Assembly: GCF_000956545.1 (NCBI RefSeq)
Contig: NZ_JYIT01000083.1
Coordinates: 149,727-213,726 of the forward strand
DNA: 64,000 nucleotides
Origin: Microbacterium azadirachtae
GTDB taxonomy: Bacteria; Actinomycetota; Actinomycetes; Actinomycetales; Microbacteriaceae
Direction of reading: 5' to 3'
Positions 53,458 to 61,484 of the stretch are shown here, one piece after another. The notes under the pieces were generated by a model. The model ran no database searches and was not told the origin of the DNA. It saw only the letters and a list, made by a program, of their open reading frames with translations. Within the stretch, counting starts at the first letter, position 1, and each line of letters begins with the position of its first letter. Both the position numbers and the translations under genes were made by a program.

Positions 53458-53718
53458 TCAGCCGTAGACGATGCGGCGCAGCTGCCGCTCCGAGAGCTCG
53501 GGGGCCGCCACTCGGCGGTCACGGAGCTCGGCGGCGATGCGCGCGAAAGCCTCGGCGTTGCGCGTGCCGTAGAGCTGGAGCTCGGCGTGGCGGCGCCGCA
53601 CATACGCCTCGACGGACTCGTCGTACCAGGCGAGCACGTCGTCGACGACCCGCGCGGCGACGCTCGCCGGCAGACCGGTCGATGCCGCGATCCGGTGGAT
53701 CAGGTCATCGTCGGTCAT
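53458..53718 (-). CDS. Small conserved-looking hypothetical protein upstream of glmS
   Basis: 86 residues, helical: TDDDLIHRIAASTGLPASVA, VVDDVLAWYDESVEAYVRRRHAEL, LYGTRNAEAFARIAAELRDR, APELSERQLRRIVYG. The ending (SERQLRRIVYG) looks like a conserved family tail found in several bacterial phyla, but I cannot name the family. ATG at 53718; a TTG at 53754 is possible. It probably shares a transcript with glmS. No obvious catalytic residues; a small regulatory or adaptor protein is possible. Confidence 0.75.
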   Translation of the reverse strand: MTDDDLIHRIAASTGLPASVAARVVDDVLAWYDESVEAYVRRRHAELQLYGTRNAEAFARIAAELRDRRVAAPELSERQLRRIVYG

Positions 53719-53749
53719 GAGTCGAGTATGCGGATCCAGGATCCCGAAT

Positions 53750-53785
53750 GACAAGAATCTGCCCGATTTCGGGCAGATTCTTGTC
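53750..53785. promoter_or_regulatory. 36-base perfect palindrome upstream of the 86-aa/glmS unit
   Basis: Two 17-base arms (GACAAGAATCTGCCCGA and its complement) separated by TT, 32-67 bases before the small gene's ATG. Too long and exact for chance; looks like an operator for a dimeric repressor or a transcript hairpin controlling the downstream unit. Confidence 0.75.
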
Positions 53786-53817
53786 GGTTACCGCGTCTCC
53801 GGCCCCGCGCTCTCGGA

Positions 53818-53878
53818 TTCGAAGCGCGCGCAAATGGCCCGATCGGGCCGTCGGATGCGGTCAGGTGCGCGCTTCGAA
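53818..53878. terminator. Nested inverted repeats after acyl-CoA dehydrogenase
   Basis: TTCGAAGCGCGC at 53818 and its complement at 53867, enclosing a 14-base palindrome GGCCCGATCGGGCC (53836-53849). It begins 14 bases past the acyl-CoA dehydrogenase stop on that strand, so a terminator is likely. Confidence 0.6.
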
Positions 53879-53892
53879 AAGCGAGGAGGCCG

Positions 53893-55062
53893 CTAGAGGC
53901 CGAGGCCGCGCGCGATGAGCATGAGCTGCACCTCCGTGGTGCCCTCGCCGATCTCGAGGATCTTCGAGTCGCGGTAGTGGCGGGCCACGCGGTACTCGTT
54001 CATGAAGCCGTTGCCGCCGAACACCTGGGTCGCGTCGCGGGCGTTGTCCATCGCGGCCTCGCCGGCGGTGAGCTTGGCGATCGCCGCCTCCCGCTTGAAC
54101 GGCTTGCCCGCCAGCATCAGGGCGGCGGCGTGGTAGTACGCGCGGCGGGCGACCTGCGCGCGCGCCTCCATCCGGGCGATCTTGAACGCGATGGCCTGGT
54201 GGCCGCCGATGTGGGTGCCGAAGGCCTGTCGCTCCTTGGCGTAGCGCACCGCCTCGTCCACGCATCCCTGCGCGGCGCCGACCGAGAGGGCGGCGATCGC
54301 GATGCGCCCCTCATCCAGGATCCGCAGGAAGTTCGCGTAGCCCCGGCCGCGCTCGCCGAGGAGGTTCTCCGCGGGCACGCGCACGTCGTCGAACGAGAGC
54401 CCGTGCGTGTCGGAGGCGTTCCAGCCGACCTTGTCGTACGGCGGCGCGACCGTGAAGCCCGGAGTGCCGGACGGCACGATGATCGTCGAGATCTCCTTGC
54501 CGCGCTCGTTCTCGCCGGTGACGGCGGTGACGGTGACGAAGGCCGTGATGTCGGTGCCGGAGTTCGTGATGAACTGCTTCGCGCCGTTGATCACCCACTC
54601 GCCGTCGGCGGGGGAGCCTTCCAGGCGTGCGGCGGTGCGCGTGCGACCGGCGTCACTGCCGGCATCGGGCTCGGTGAGTCCGAACGCCCCGAGCGTCGTG
54701 CCCGCGGCGAGGGAGGGCAGCCAGCGCTGCCGCTGCTCCTCCGTGCCGAACCGGTAGATCGGCATCGCGCCGAGCGAGACTCCGGCCTCGAGCGTGATGG
54801 CGACGCTCTGATCGACCTTGGCGAGCTCCTCGAGGGCGAGGCAGAGCGCGAAGTAGTCGCCACCCATCCCGCCGTACTCCTCGGGGAACGGCAGGCCGAA
54901 CAGGCCGAGCTCCGCCATGGCGGCGATCACCTCGTACGGGAAGCTGTGCTCGCGATCGTGCTGGGCTGAGACCGGCGCCACCACCTGCTCGGCGAAGTCG
55001 CGGACCGTCGCGGACAGTTCGCGGTACTCGTCGGGGAGTTCGGACGGGATCGCCTCGGACAC
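53893..55062 (-). CDS. Acyl-CoA dehydrogenase
   Basis: 389 residues, normal for the family. Flavin loop: AFGLTEPDAGSDAGRTRTAA; central VGWNASDTHGLSFDDVRVP; C-terminal ATQVFGGNGFMNEYRVARHY and the catalytic Glu in ILEIGEGTTEVQL. Oxidises an acyl-CoA to the 2-enoyl-CoA; the chain type (short/branched) is not clear. GTG at 55062 has GAGGAG eight bases upstream. Divergent from TetR regulator 1, the probable controller. Confidence 0.93.
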   Translation of the reverse strand: MSEAIPSELPDEYRELSATVRDFAEQVVAPVSAQHDREHSFPYEVIAAMAELGLFGLPFPEEYGGMGGDYFALCLALEELAKVDQSVAITLEAGVSLGAMPIYRFGTEEQRQRWLPSLAAGTTLGAFGLTEPDAGSDAGRTRTAARLEGSPADGEWVINGAKQFITNSGTDITAFVTVTAVTGENERGKEISTIIVPSGTPGFTVAPPYDKVGWNASDTHGLSFDDVRVPAENLLGERGRGYANFLRILDEGRIAIAALSVGAAQGCVDEAVRYAKERQAFGTHIGGHQAIAFKIARMEARAQVARRAYYHAAALMLAGKPFKREAAIAKLTAGEAAMDNARDATQVFGGNGFMNEYRVARHYRDSKILEIGEGTTEVQLMLIARGLGL

Positions 55063-55109
55063 GCAGATCAGCTCCTCAGTGAACGATCGGTAACTGAAAT
55101 AGATGTTAG

Positions 55110-55123
55110 CGAGCATTCACTCG
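55110..55123. promoter_or_regulatory. Candidate TetR operator between acyl-CoA dehydrogenase and TetR gene
   Basis: CGAG-6-CTCG inverted repeat inside an AT-rich stretch in the 88-base divergent gap. Short arms only; weak support. Confidence 0.3.
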
Positions 55124-55150
55124 ACTGTCCAGGATCGCTATCCTTGCGGG

Positions 55151-55729
55151 ATGACCACCGCGAGGGCGCAGGGGAAGGCACGCACGAGGCAGCTGTTCCT
55201 CGACGCCGCCGCCCGGCTCTTCGCGGACCGCGGATTCCATGCCGTCTCGATCGGCGAGCTGGGCACCGCCGTCGGGGTCTCCGGGCCCGCGCTGTACCGG
55301 CATTTCCCGAGCAAGGAGGCCATGCTCGAGGAGATCCTGCTCGGCACCAGCGAGTTCCTGCTGCACGGGGGGACCGCGATCGTCGTCGCGACGCACGCGT
55401 CCGATCGGGAGCTGCTGGACGAGCTCATCGACTTCCACCTGACGTTCGCGCTGGCCCATCGCGACGTGATCCGCGTGCAGGACCGCGAGCTGGGAACGCT
55501 GCCCAAGGCGGCGAACCGCCAGGTGCGCAAGCTGCAGCGCCAGTATCTGGACCTGTGGGCCGAGGTCGTCGGGCGGATCCGGCCCGAGATCGAGAAGGCC
55601 GATCGCCAGGTCATGATGCATGCGGTGTTCGGACTGCTGAACTCCACGGCGCACAACACCGTCGCGGGATCCGCGAACGAGCGCGCGATCCTCGCGACCG
55701 CGGCGCGCTGCGTGCTCCTGGGAGGGTGA
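55151..55729 (+). CDS. TetR-family regulator 1
   Basis: 192 residues. HTH at ~12-58: RTRQLFLDAAARLFADRGFH, SIGELGTAVGVSGPALYRHF. The TetR C-terminal ligand domain follows (~65-190). Divergent from an acyl-CoA dehydrogenase, so fatty-acyl or branched-chain acyl ligands are likely (KstR2/FadR-like role, inferred). No strong SD. Convergent with TetR regulator 2. Confidence 0.92.
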   Translation: MTTARAQGKARTRQLFLDAAARLFADRGFHAVSIGELGTAVGVSGPALYRHFPSKEAMLEEILLGTSEFLLHGGTAIVVATHASDRELLDELIDFHLTFALAHRDVIRVQDRELGTLPKAANRQVRKLQRQYLDLWAEVVGRIRPEIEKADRQVMMHAVFGLLNSTAHNTVAGSANERAILATAARCVLLGG

Positions 55730-55741
55730 GCGCCGCCGTCC

Positions 55742-56356
55742 TCAGTGGTGCAGGGACAGCTCGGAGCAGCCCGTGACGATGCGCGCGTAGCCGAGCACGA
55801 GCTCGCGTGCGCGACGGGGGCTCGCGGAGCGGTTGCCGCTGATGATGTGCAGCTCGTACGCGTCCTCGAGCGAGACGAAGTTCTGCGCGAGATCGATGAT
55901 GGGACCTGCGAGGCGGAAGTGCCCCTGCGCGACGCCGAGCTGCAGTGCGGCGAAGTAGAGCGCGACCTGCCGGTCGTACAGCGCCTGCAGGAGAGGCCCC
56001 ATCGTGGCGCTGCCCCGGCGGAACAGGTCGATGTCGTGCATCGCGATGACGAGCGCGTCGTCCTCGCTCTTCGGGATCCCGGCGTCGATCATCGCGGCGA
56101 GCTGCTCCCGCGCGTCCGGGATGTCGGCGAGGGCCTGCAGGCGCGTCGTGTAGAACCGCTCGCACGCCCACGTGTAGACGTCGTCGATGAGCTGGTCCAG
56201 GTCGTTGAAGTGGTAGTGCACGGTGCCGGTCGACACGCCGGCCCGCTCGGCGACGTCCTGGATGCGCAGGTTCGCGATCCCGCGATCGCGGATCGCGTCG
56301 AGCGTCGCCAGGATCAGCTGGTCGCGACGCTCCGGCGTCTTCTTCGCACTTGCCAT
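55742..56356 (-). CDS. TetR-family regulator 2
   Basis: 204 residues. HTH at ~8-55 (RRDQLILATLDAIRDRGIAN, RIQDVAERAGVSTGTVHYHF). The ligand domain contains many His/aromatic residues. Divergent from the permease-P1 peptidase operon across 167 bases, which hold two identical-type 18-base palindromes; these are probably its operators. Ligand possibly a peptide or amino acid derivative. Confidence 0.92.
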   Translation of the reverse strand: MASAKKTPERRDQLILATLDAIRDRGIANLRIQDVAERAGVSTGTVHYHFNDLDQLIDDVYTWACERFYTTRLQALADIPDAREQLAAMIDAGIPKSEDDALVIAMHDIDLFRRGSATMGPLLQALYDRQVALYFAALQLGVAQGHFRLAGPIIDLAQNFVSLEDAYELHIISGNRSASPRRARELVLGYARIVTGCSELSLHH

Positions 56357-56424
56357 GCGCCCATCCTCTCAGGGTGACGAGTCGCGCCGCGGATCCGATC
56401 CGGATCCACTCCGAATGTTACGAG

Positions 56425-56442
56425 TTTGATTCGGGAGTCAAA
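56425..56442. promoter_or_regulatory. TetR operator O1
   Basis: TTTGATTCGGGAGTCAAA: arms TTTGAyT/ArTCAAA around a 4-base centre. Confidence 0.65.
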
Positions 56443-56480
56443 AGATTGGATTCAACCGTTGACTTAACAAGGATCGTACT

Positions 56481-56498
56481 TTTGACTGAGCAATCAAA
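56481..56498. promoter_or_regulatory. TetR operator O2
   Basis: TTTGACTGAGCAATCAAA, essentially the same palindrome as O1 read from the other strand, 56 bases downstream. Ends 25 bases before the permease ATG. Confidence 0.65.
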
Positions 56499-56523
56499 TG
56501 ACCACTCGACGAAAGGCTCGACG

Positions 56524-57996
56524 ATGAGCGACGGATTGCAGGAGGACCTCGGCGAAGCCGCGGGCGCGCTCGGGGCGAAGGCCCCCGGGATCGTCCCCGA
56601 CACCGGGAAGTACGAGCAGCAGCTCTCCCGCGGACTGACCTTCAAGGAGAACATCCTGATCACGCTCTCGGCGGTGACGCCGGCGTCGAGCGTGTTCATC
56701 ATCGTTCCGGCGATCATCAACGGCATCGGCGGCGCGTCGGCGCTCGCCTTCCTCATCGGGGCGCTCGTCGGCGTGTTCGTCGCGCTCTGCTACGCCGAAC
56801 TGTCCAGCGCCTTCCCCATCACGGGCGGCGAGTACGCGTTCGTCGCGCGCACCCTCGGCAAGCCCTGGGGCTTCGGGCTGTTCCTTCTGAACCTGGTCAG
56901 CGGCGTGCTGATCATCGGCGTGATCGCCTCGGGCGCCGGACAGTACCTCGGGGTGCTCTCGGAGGCCCTCGGCGGCGGATGGGTCGGGATCGTCGTCATC
57001 CTGGTGACCACCGTCATCGCCTGCCTGGGGATCAAGACCAACGCGTGGGTCACGGGCGTCTTCCTCGTGCTCGAGATCGGCGCCCTGGTCGTGCTGACGG
57101 TCGTGGGCTTCCTGCACGTCAGCCAGCCGATCTCCACGCTGTGGACCGTCGCGACGAGCGGTCCCGGAGGGGTGCTCGTGAGCGCGTCCGCCGGCCTCGT
57201 CGTCTCGTACACCGCGACCGCCCTCTTCGCGTTCAACGGCTACGGCGCCGCGGTCTACTACGCCGAGGAGACCAAGAACGCCCGCTCCACGATCGGGCGC
57301 GCGATCCTCTGGTCGCTGCTCATCGCGGTGGTCGCGGAGATCGTGCCCACGATCGCCGTGCTCCTGGGGTCGAAGGATCTCGCGGCCCTCGTGGCGTCTC
57401 CCTCGCCGATGACGCAGTTCCTGACCGAACGGGCCGGCCCGGTCGTGAACACCCTCGTTAGCGTGGGAATCGCCGTCGCCGTGATCAATGCGGTGCTCGC
57501 GATCATCCTGCAGTTCGGCCGCACCCTGTTCTCCTCCGCCAGGGATCGCTCCTGGCCCGACGCGATCAACCGCCCGCTGGGCCGGATCCATCCGACGCTG
57601 CGCACGCCGGTCGTGGCGACGATCATCGTCGGCGTGATCGCCGCGCTCTGCCTGTGGCTGGTCCCGTTCAGCGTGCTGCTCGTCGCCACGAGTGCGGGGA
57701 TCGTGATCCTCTACGCCCTGGTCGGTCTCGCCGCCTTCGTCGGCCGGCTCAACCACACCACCGACGCCGCCGAGTACCGGATGCCGTTGTGGCCGGTCGC
57801 GCCGATCCTGATGACGCTCGCCACCCTGGTGATCCTCGTCATGAGCCTCATCGCCGACTGGGTCCCCGTCGCGGTGGCCGTCGGCATCTTCGGCATCGGC
57901 CTGCTGTACTACGCGCTCTACCTGCGCGGGAAGCCGGATCGCTGGACCCTGCCGCTGCCGGCGGACGAAGAGCTCGAGGACGAGGTGCGCGGGTGA
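56524..57996 (+). CDS. APC-superfamily amino-acid/amine permease
   Basis: 490 residues and about 12 hydrophobic segments. N-terminal LSRGLTFKENILITLSAVTP is the APC opening; FNGYGAAVYYAEETKNARST is a further family motif; the C-terminus is Glu-rich and cytoplasmic. Likely imports an amino acid, amine or small peptide. SD GAAAGG. The stop overlaps the P1 peptidase GTG, so the two are co-translated, and two TetR operators sit upstream. Confidence 0.92.
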   Translation: MSDGLQEDLGEAAGALGAKAPGIVPDTGKYEQQLSRGLTFKENILITLSAVTPASSVFIIVPAIINGIGGASALAFLIGALVGVFVALCYAELSSAFPITGGEYAFVARTLGKPWGFGLFLLNLVSGVLIIGVIASGAGQYLGVLSEALGGGWVGIVVILVTTVIACLGIKTNAWVTGVFLVLEIGALVVLTVVGFLHVSQPISTLWTVATSGPGGVLVSASAGLVVSYTATALFAFNGYGAAVYYAEETKNARSTIGRAILWSLLIAVVAEIVPTIAVLLGSKDLAALVASPSPMTQFLTERAGPVVNTLVSVGIAVAVINAVLAIILQFGRTLFSSARDRSWPDAINRPLGRIHPTLRTPVVATIIVGVIAALCLWLVPFSVLLVATSAGIVILYALVGLAAFVGRLNHTTDAAEYRMPLWPVAPILMTLATLVILVMSLIADWVPVAVAVGIFGIGLLYYALYLRGKPDRWTLPLPADEELEDEVRG

Positions 57997-59114
57997 GCCG
58001 GGCACGGGCCCGCGACCTCGGGCTGGTGCGCGGCGGGATCCCGGGCCCGCACAACGCGATCACCGACGTATCCGGCGTCGAGGTCGGCTACACGACGCTC
58101 ATAGAGCAGCACGATTCCGCCGTCGTCCGGACGGGCGTCACGGCGATCCTGCCCCGGGGGCGGGCCGGAGCGGCTTCTCCGGTGGCCGCCGGCGTGCACT
58201 CCCTCAACGGCAACGGCGAGATGACCGGCTCGGTGTGGATCGCCGAGTCCGGAAGCCTCGGCACCCCGGTGCTCATCACCAACACCCACTCGGTCGGCGC
58301 GGCGCACGAGGGCGCGATCCGCTGGATGCTCGAGGCCGTGCCGGGCGCGGCGGACCAGTGGCTCCTCCCCGTGGTCGCGGAGACGTGGGACGGGCGCCTG
58401 AACGACATCAACGGACTGCACGTGCGTCCCGAGCACGCCGTCGGCGCGCTCGACGGCGCCCGATCGGGGCCGCTCGACGAGGGCGCGGTCGGCGGCGGCA
58501 CCGGCATGATCTGCTACGGGTTCAAAGGCGGATCCGGAACGGCTTCGCGCCGGGTGGCGCTGGGCGACGCGGAGTACACGGTCGGCGTCTTCGTGCAGGC
58601 GAACTTCGGCGAGATGACCGAGCTCACGGTGCGCGGGGTGCCGGTGGGGCCCGTGCTCAAGGACGAAGCGCCCGCGGAACCGGGCGGCGTCGCATCGCCG
58701 GCGACGGGGTCGGCGACACCGCCGCAGGGCGCGGGGAGCGTGATCGTGGTGGTCGCGACCGATGCGCCGCTGCTCCCCGGCCAGTGCACGGCGATGGCGC
58801 GGCGGGTCTCGCTCGGGCTCGCGCGCACCGGGACCGCAGGGTCGCACTTCTCGGGCGACATCTTCCTCGCCTTCTCGACGGCGAACGAGGGCGCTCTGGC
58901 GAGCCGCTTCCCCGCAGACGGCGACGACGTCATGCTCGACGCGCTGCGCGCCGTGCCCTGGGGGCGGATGGATCCGCTGTACACGGCGGTGGTCGAGGCG
59001 ACGGAGGAGGCCGTGCTCAACGTGCTCGTGGCGGGGGAGGGCACGGTCGGCCACCGGCACAGCGTGCGGGGCCTGCCCGTCGCGCGGGTGCAGGAGCTGC
59101 TGAACGGGGAGTAG
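57993..59114 (+). CDS. P1-family (DmpA-like) peptidase
   Basis: 373 residues. Start GTG inside the permease stop. Contains NTHSVG, VGGGTGMICYGFKGG and, at ~246-262, QGAGSVIVVVATDAPLLP. In DmpA and beta-peptidyl aminopeptidases the chain self-cleaves at the Gly/Asn-Ser bond in this segment, exposing a catalytic Ser; here that is Gly248-Ser249. Substrates of the family include N-terminal L-, D- and beta-amino-acid amides and peptides. With the adjacent permease it suggests uptake and hydrolysis of such compounds. A GGVASPATGSATPP linker before the cleavage site is low-complexity. Confidence 0.92.
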   Translation: MSRARARDLGLVRGGIPGPHNAITDVSGVEVGYTTLIEQHDSAVVRTGVTAILPRGRAGAASPVAAGVHSLNGNGEMTGSVWIAESGSLGTPVLITNTHSVGAAHEGAIRWMLEAVPGAADQWLLPVVAETWDGRLNDINGLHVRPEHAVGALDGARSGPLDEGAVGGGTGMICYGFKGGSGTASRRVALGDAEYTVGVFVQANFGEMTELTVRGVPVGPVLKDEAPAEPGGVASPATGSATPPQGAGSVIVVVATDAPLLPGQCTAMARRVSLGLARTGTAGSHFSGDIFLAFSTANEGALASRFPADGDDVMLDALRAVPWGRMDPLYTAVVEATEEAVLNVLVAGEGTVGHRHSVRGLPVARVQELLNGE

Positions 59115-59244
59115 CCGCCGACGGAGGCGCGTCAGGAGAACATCCGGAGAACGATCCGGGATCCTCTTGTCCTCGCGCGGCGGGGGATCTACTCTCCCTC
59201 TGTCCGGCGCCTCCGCCGGCGCAGACCCAGAGGGAAGGTCCTTC

Positions 59245-60855
59245 GTGTCCCAGCGCTTCGCCATCCTCGCCGTCGCGGCTCTCGCCGTCGCCGGATCGCT
59301 GCTCCCCGCCAGTGCCGCACTCGGTGCGCCGGGCGGATCCCCCGGCGCACCGGGCGGCGGGTCGTCGCACTCCGCGAAGGGCGGACCCACCACGATCCCC
59401 GGCGGCTTCAAGCACCTCGTCGTGATCTACGAGGAGAACCATTCGTTCGACAACCTGTACGGGAAGTGGGGCGAGGTCGGCGGCGTCGCCGTCCGCGGCA
59501 CCCAGAGCGTTCCGCAGGTGGCGCAGGACGGGAGCGCCTACGCGTGCCTGCCGCAGCTGGACGCGAACCTCACGTCGCCGCCGCTGTCCGACACCTGTCA
59601 GGACGCGACGCACGGCATCGCGGCGAGCCACTTCGGCAACCAGACGTTCACGATCGACGACTACATCCACCCGACCGACACGACCTGCCCGCCCGCGGTG
59701 GCCGGCACCCCGTACAAGCCCAACGGCTGGCTGAACGGCACCGGAGAGCCCGGCGGGTGCACGCGTGACCTCGTGCACCGCTTCTACCAGGAGCAGTACC
59801 AGCAGGACGGCGGGAAGATGGACCGGTACGTCACCGGGTCCGACGCCGTCGGCCTGACCCAGGGGCAGTACGACACCACGAAGCTGCCGATCTACCAGTA
59901 CCTGCACGCGGACGGCGCCCCGAACTACGTCGTCGCCGACAACTTCTTCCAGGCGGCGTTCGGCGGATCCTTCCTGAACCACCAGTGGCTCATCGCGGCG
60001 CGCACCCCGCTGGACACCACCCCGTCGGTGGCCAACTCGGTGCTCGACGCGAACGGCATGCCGAACAACTACCCGAAGTACACGGCGACCGGCCCCATCA
60101 AGGACAGTCAGTGGACGCAGGCGTGCCCCGCCGGCGGCAACGACTACGCGGCGGCATGCGGCAACTTCGCCATCAACACGATCCAGCCCGCGTCCGCACC
60201 GCACAACAGCGGCACGCAGCTGCCGCTCATCGACGACACCCAGTACCCGAACATCGGCGACCGGCTGAGCACCGCGGGGATCTCCTGGAACTGGTACGCG
60301 GGCGGCTGGGACGATGCGGAGGCCGGGCACCCCGGCGTGAACTTCCAGTACCACCACCAGCCGTTCAACTACTTCGCCGCCTATGCTCCCGGACAGCCGG
60401 GCCGCGCGCACCTCCAGGACGAGAAGAACTTCATCTCGGCCGCGCAGAACGGGACGCTGCCGACGGTGAGCTTCGTGAAGCCCTACGGCGACGAGAACGA
60501 GCACCCCGGATACGCCAGCGAGCCGGACGGATCCGACCACCTCGTCGACCTCATCAAGACGATCACGAGCGGCCCCGACGCCAAGGACACGCTCGTCGTG
60601 GTGACCTATGACGAGTTCGGCGGACAGGCCGACCACGTCGCCCCGCCGGTCGTGGACAAGTGGGGCCCCGGCACCCGGATCCCGGCGCTGCTCATCAGCG
60701 CCAAGTTCCAGGCGTCGAGCGTCGACCACACCCTGTACGACACGACCTCGATCCTGGCCACGATCGAGCGCTCGTACCACCTGGCGCCGCTCAGCACGCG
60801 CGACTCGTCGGTGAACCCGCTGTACACGGGCATCAAACTCGGTCTGGACGGCTAG
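59245..60855 (+). CDS. Secreted phosphoesterase (acid phosphatase/phospholipase C family)
   Basis: 536 residues. Signal peptide VSQRFAILAVAALAVAGSLL with cleavage expected near PASA-ALG. The motif YEENHSFDNLYG is the metal-binding start of the AcpA/PLC phosphoesterase family; ..SFLNHQWLIAARTP, HPGYASEPDGSDH and VTYDEFGGQADHVAPP supply the remaining metal ligands. Acts outside the cell or in the wall, on phosphate monoesters or phospholipids. The GTG at 59245 has GAGGGAAGG upstream; the 26-residue longer start (59167) would not give a normal signal peptide. Likely a phosphate-scavenging enzyme. Confidence 0.93.
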   Translation: MSQRFAILAVAALAVAGSLLPASAALGAPGGSPGAPGGGSSHSAKGGPTTIPGGFKHLVVIYEENHSFDNLYGKWGEVGGVAVRGTQSVPQVAQDGSAYACLPQLDANLTSPPLSDTCQDATHGIAASHFGNQTFTIDDYIHPTDTTCPPAVAGTPYKPNGWLNGTGEPGGCTRDLVHRFYQEQYQQDGGKMDRYVTGSDAVGLTQGQYDTTKLPIYQYLHADGAPNYVVADNFFQAAFGGSFLNHQWLIAARTPLDTTPSVANSVLDANGMPNNYPKYTATGPIKDSQWTQACPAGGNDYAAACGNFAINTIQPASAPHNSGTQLPLIDDTQYPNIGDRLSTAGISWNWYAGGWDDAEAGHPGVNFQYHHQPFNYFAAYAPGQPGRAHLQDEKNFISAAQNGTLPTVSFVKPYGDENEHPGYASEPDGSDHLVDLIKTITSGPDAKDTLVVVTYDEFGGQADHVAPPVVDKWGPGTRIPALLISAKFQASSVDHTLYDTTSILATIERSYHLAPLSTRDSSVNPLYTGIKLGLDG

Positions 60856-60861
60856 CCGGTC

Positions 60862-60898
60862 GGCCCCGGGCTCCGTCTGAGCGATGGCGTCCGGGGCC
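60862..60898. terminator. Candidate terminator after phosphoesterase
   Basis: GGCCCCGG, 21-base loop, CCGGGGCC. Starts seven bases after the stop. Confidence 0.5.
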
Positions 60899-60913
60899 CC
60901 CAACCGGCCGCGC

Positions 60914-60944
60914 TTGACCCTGACGTGACGTGAGGGCCCAACGT
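60914..60944 (+). promoter_or_regulatory. MerR-type promoter
   Basis: -35 TTGACC (60914-60919) and -10-like CAACGT (60939-60944) separated by 19 bases. Between them CCTGACGTGACGTGAGG (60919-60935) is a symmetric CCTnACGTnACGTnAGG operator, as in SoxR/TipA/BmrR promoters. Drives the VOC-MerR pair that follows, six bases from the first ATG. Confidence 0.75.
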
Positions 60945-60950
60945 GGCCTC

Positions 60951-61484
60951 ATGAGCGATTACTACGAAGCCTTCGAGATCAGTCCTGTGCCGGCTCCCGG
61001 CCCCGACGCCGTGCCGCCTGAGCCGTATCGCGGCATCTACGGAATGCCGGCCTACGTCACCGTCCCGACGCGGGATCTGGATGCGTCCGTCGCCTTCTGG
61101 ACGCAGGGACTCGACTTCTTCGAGCTGTTCCGCACTCCCGGACGGCTCGTGCACCTGCGCCGCTGGGCGTTCCAGGACGTGCTGCTCGTGCTCTCCGACC
61201 AGGTCCAGGAGGCGGCGCCGGCGATCGGCATCGGCTTCTCCTGCGTTCTGCAGCAGCTCGATCCGATCGCCGCGGCCTGCCGCGCGCTTCGACCGGACGC
61301 CGTGCGGGGACCGGCCGACACCTTCTGGAACACCCGGGAGCTTGAGGTGATCACACCGGAGAATGTGCGGGTGGTCTTCACCGCGGCCAAGCCCTACATC
61401 CCCGGATCCCACGAGGCGCAGAACCTCGCTGCGATGGGCATCGTCGGTCCCGCGCACGAAGGGCACAATGAGGGAGATGCGTGA
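60951..61484 (+). CDS. VOC-superfamily protein under MerR control
   Basis: 177 residues. After a ~28-residue Pro/Glu-rich lead, the VOC domain: IYGMPAYVTVPTRDLDASVA, FWTQGLDFFELFRTPGRLVH, ..LEVITPENVRVVFTAAKP. Metal-site residues are only partly conserved, so a binding or resistance protein is as likely as an enzyme. Overlaps the MerR gene by 17 bases, indicating co-expression; such VOC-MerR units often respond to toxic small molecules. Confidence 0.85.
   Translation: MSDYYEAFEISPVPAPGPDAVPPEPYRGIYGMPAYVTVPTRDLDASVAFWTQGLDFFELFRTPGRLVHLRRWAFQDVLLVLSDQVQEAAPAIGIGFSCVLQQLDPIAAACRALRPDAVRGPADTFWNTRELEVITPENVRVVFTAAKPYIPGSHEAQNLAAMGIVGPAHEGHNEGDA

Noticed and set aside
53413..53800. glmS ribozyme
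   Set aside because: The long palindrome is not the ribozyme fold; the ribozyme is a Firmicute feature and its core is not seen.
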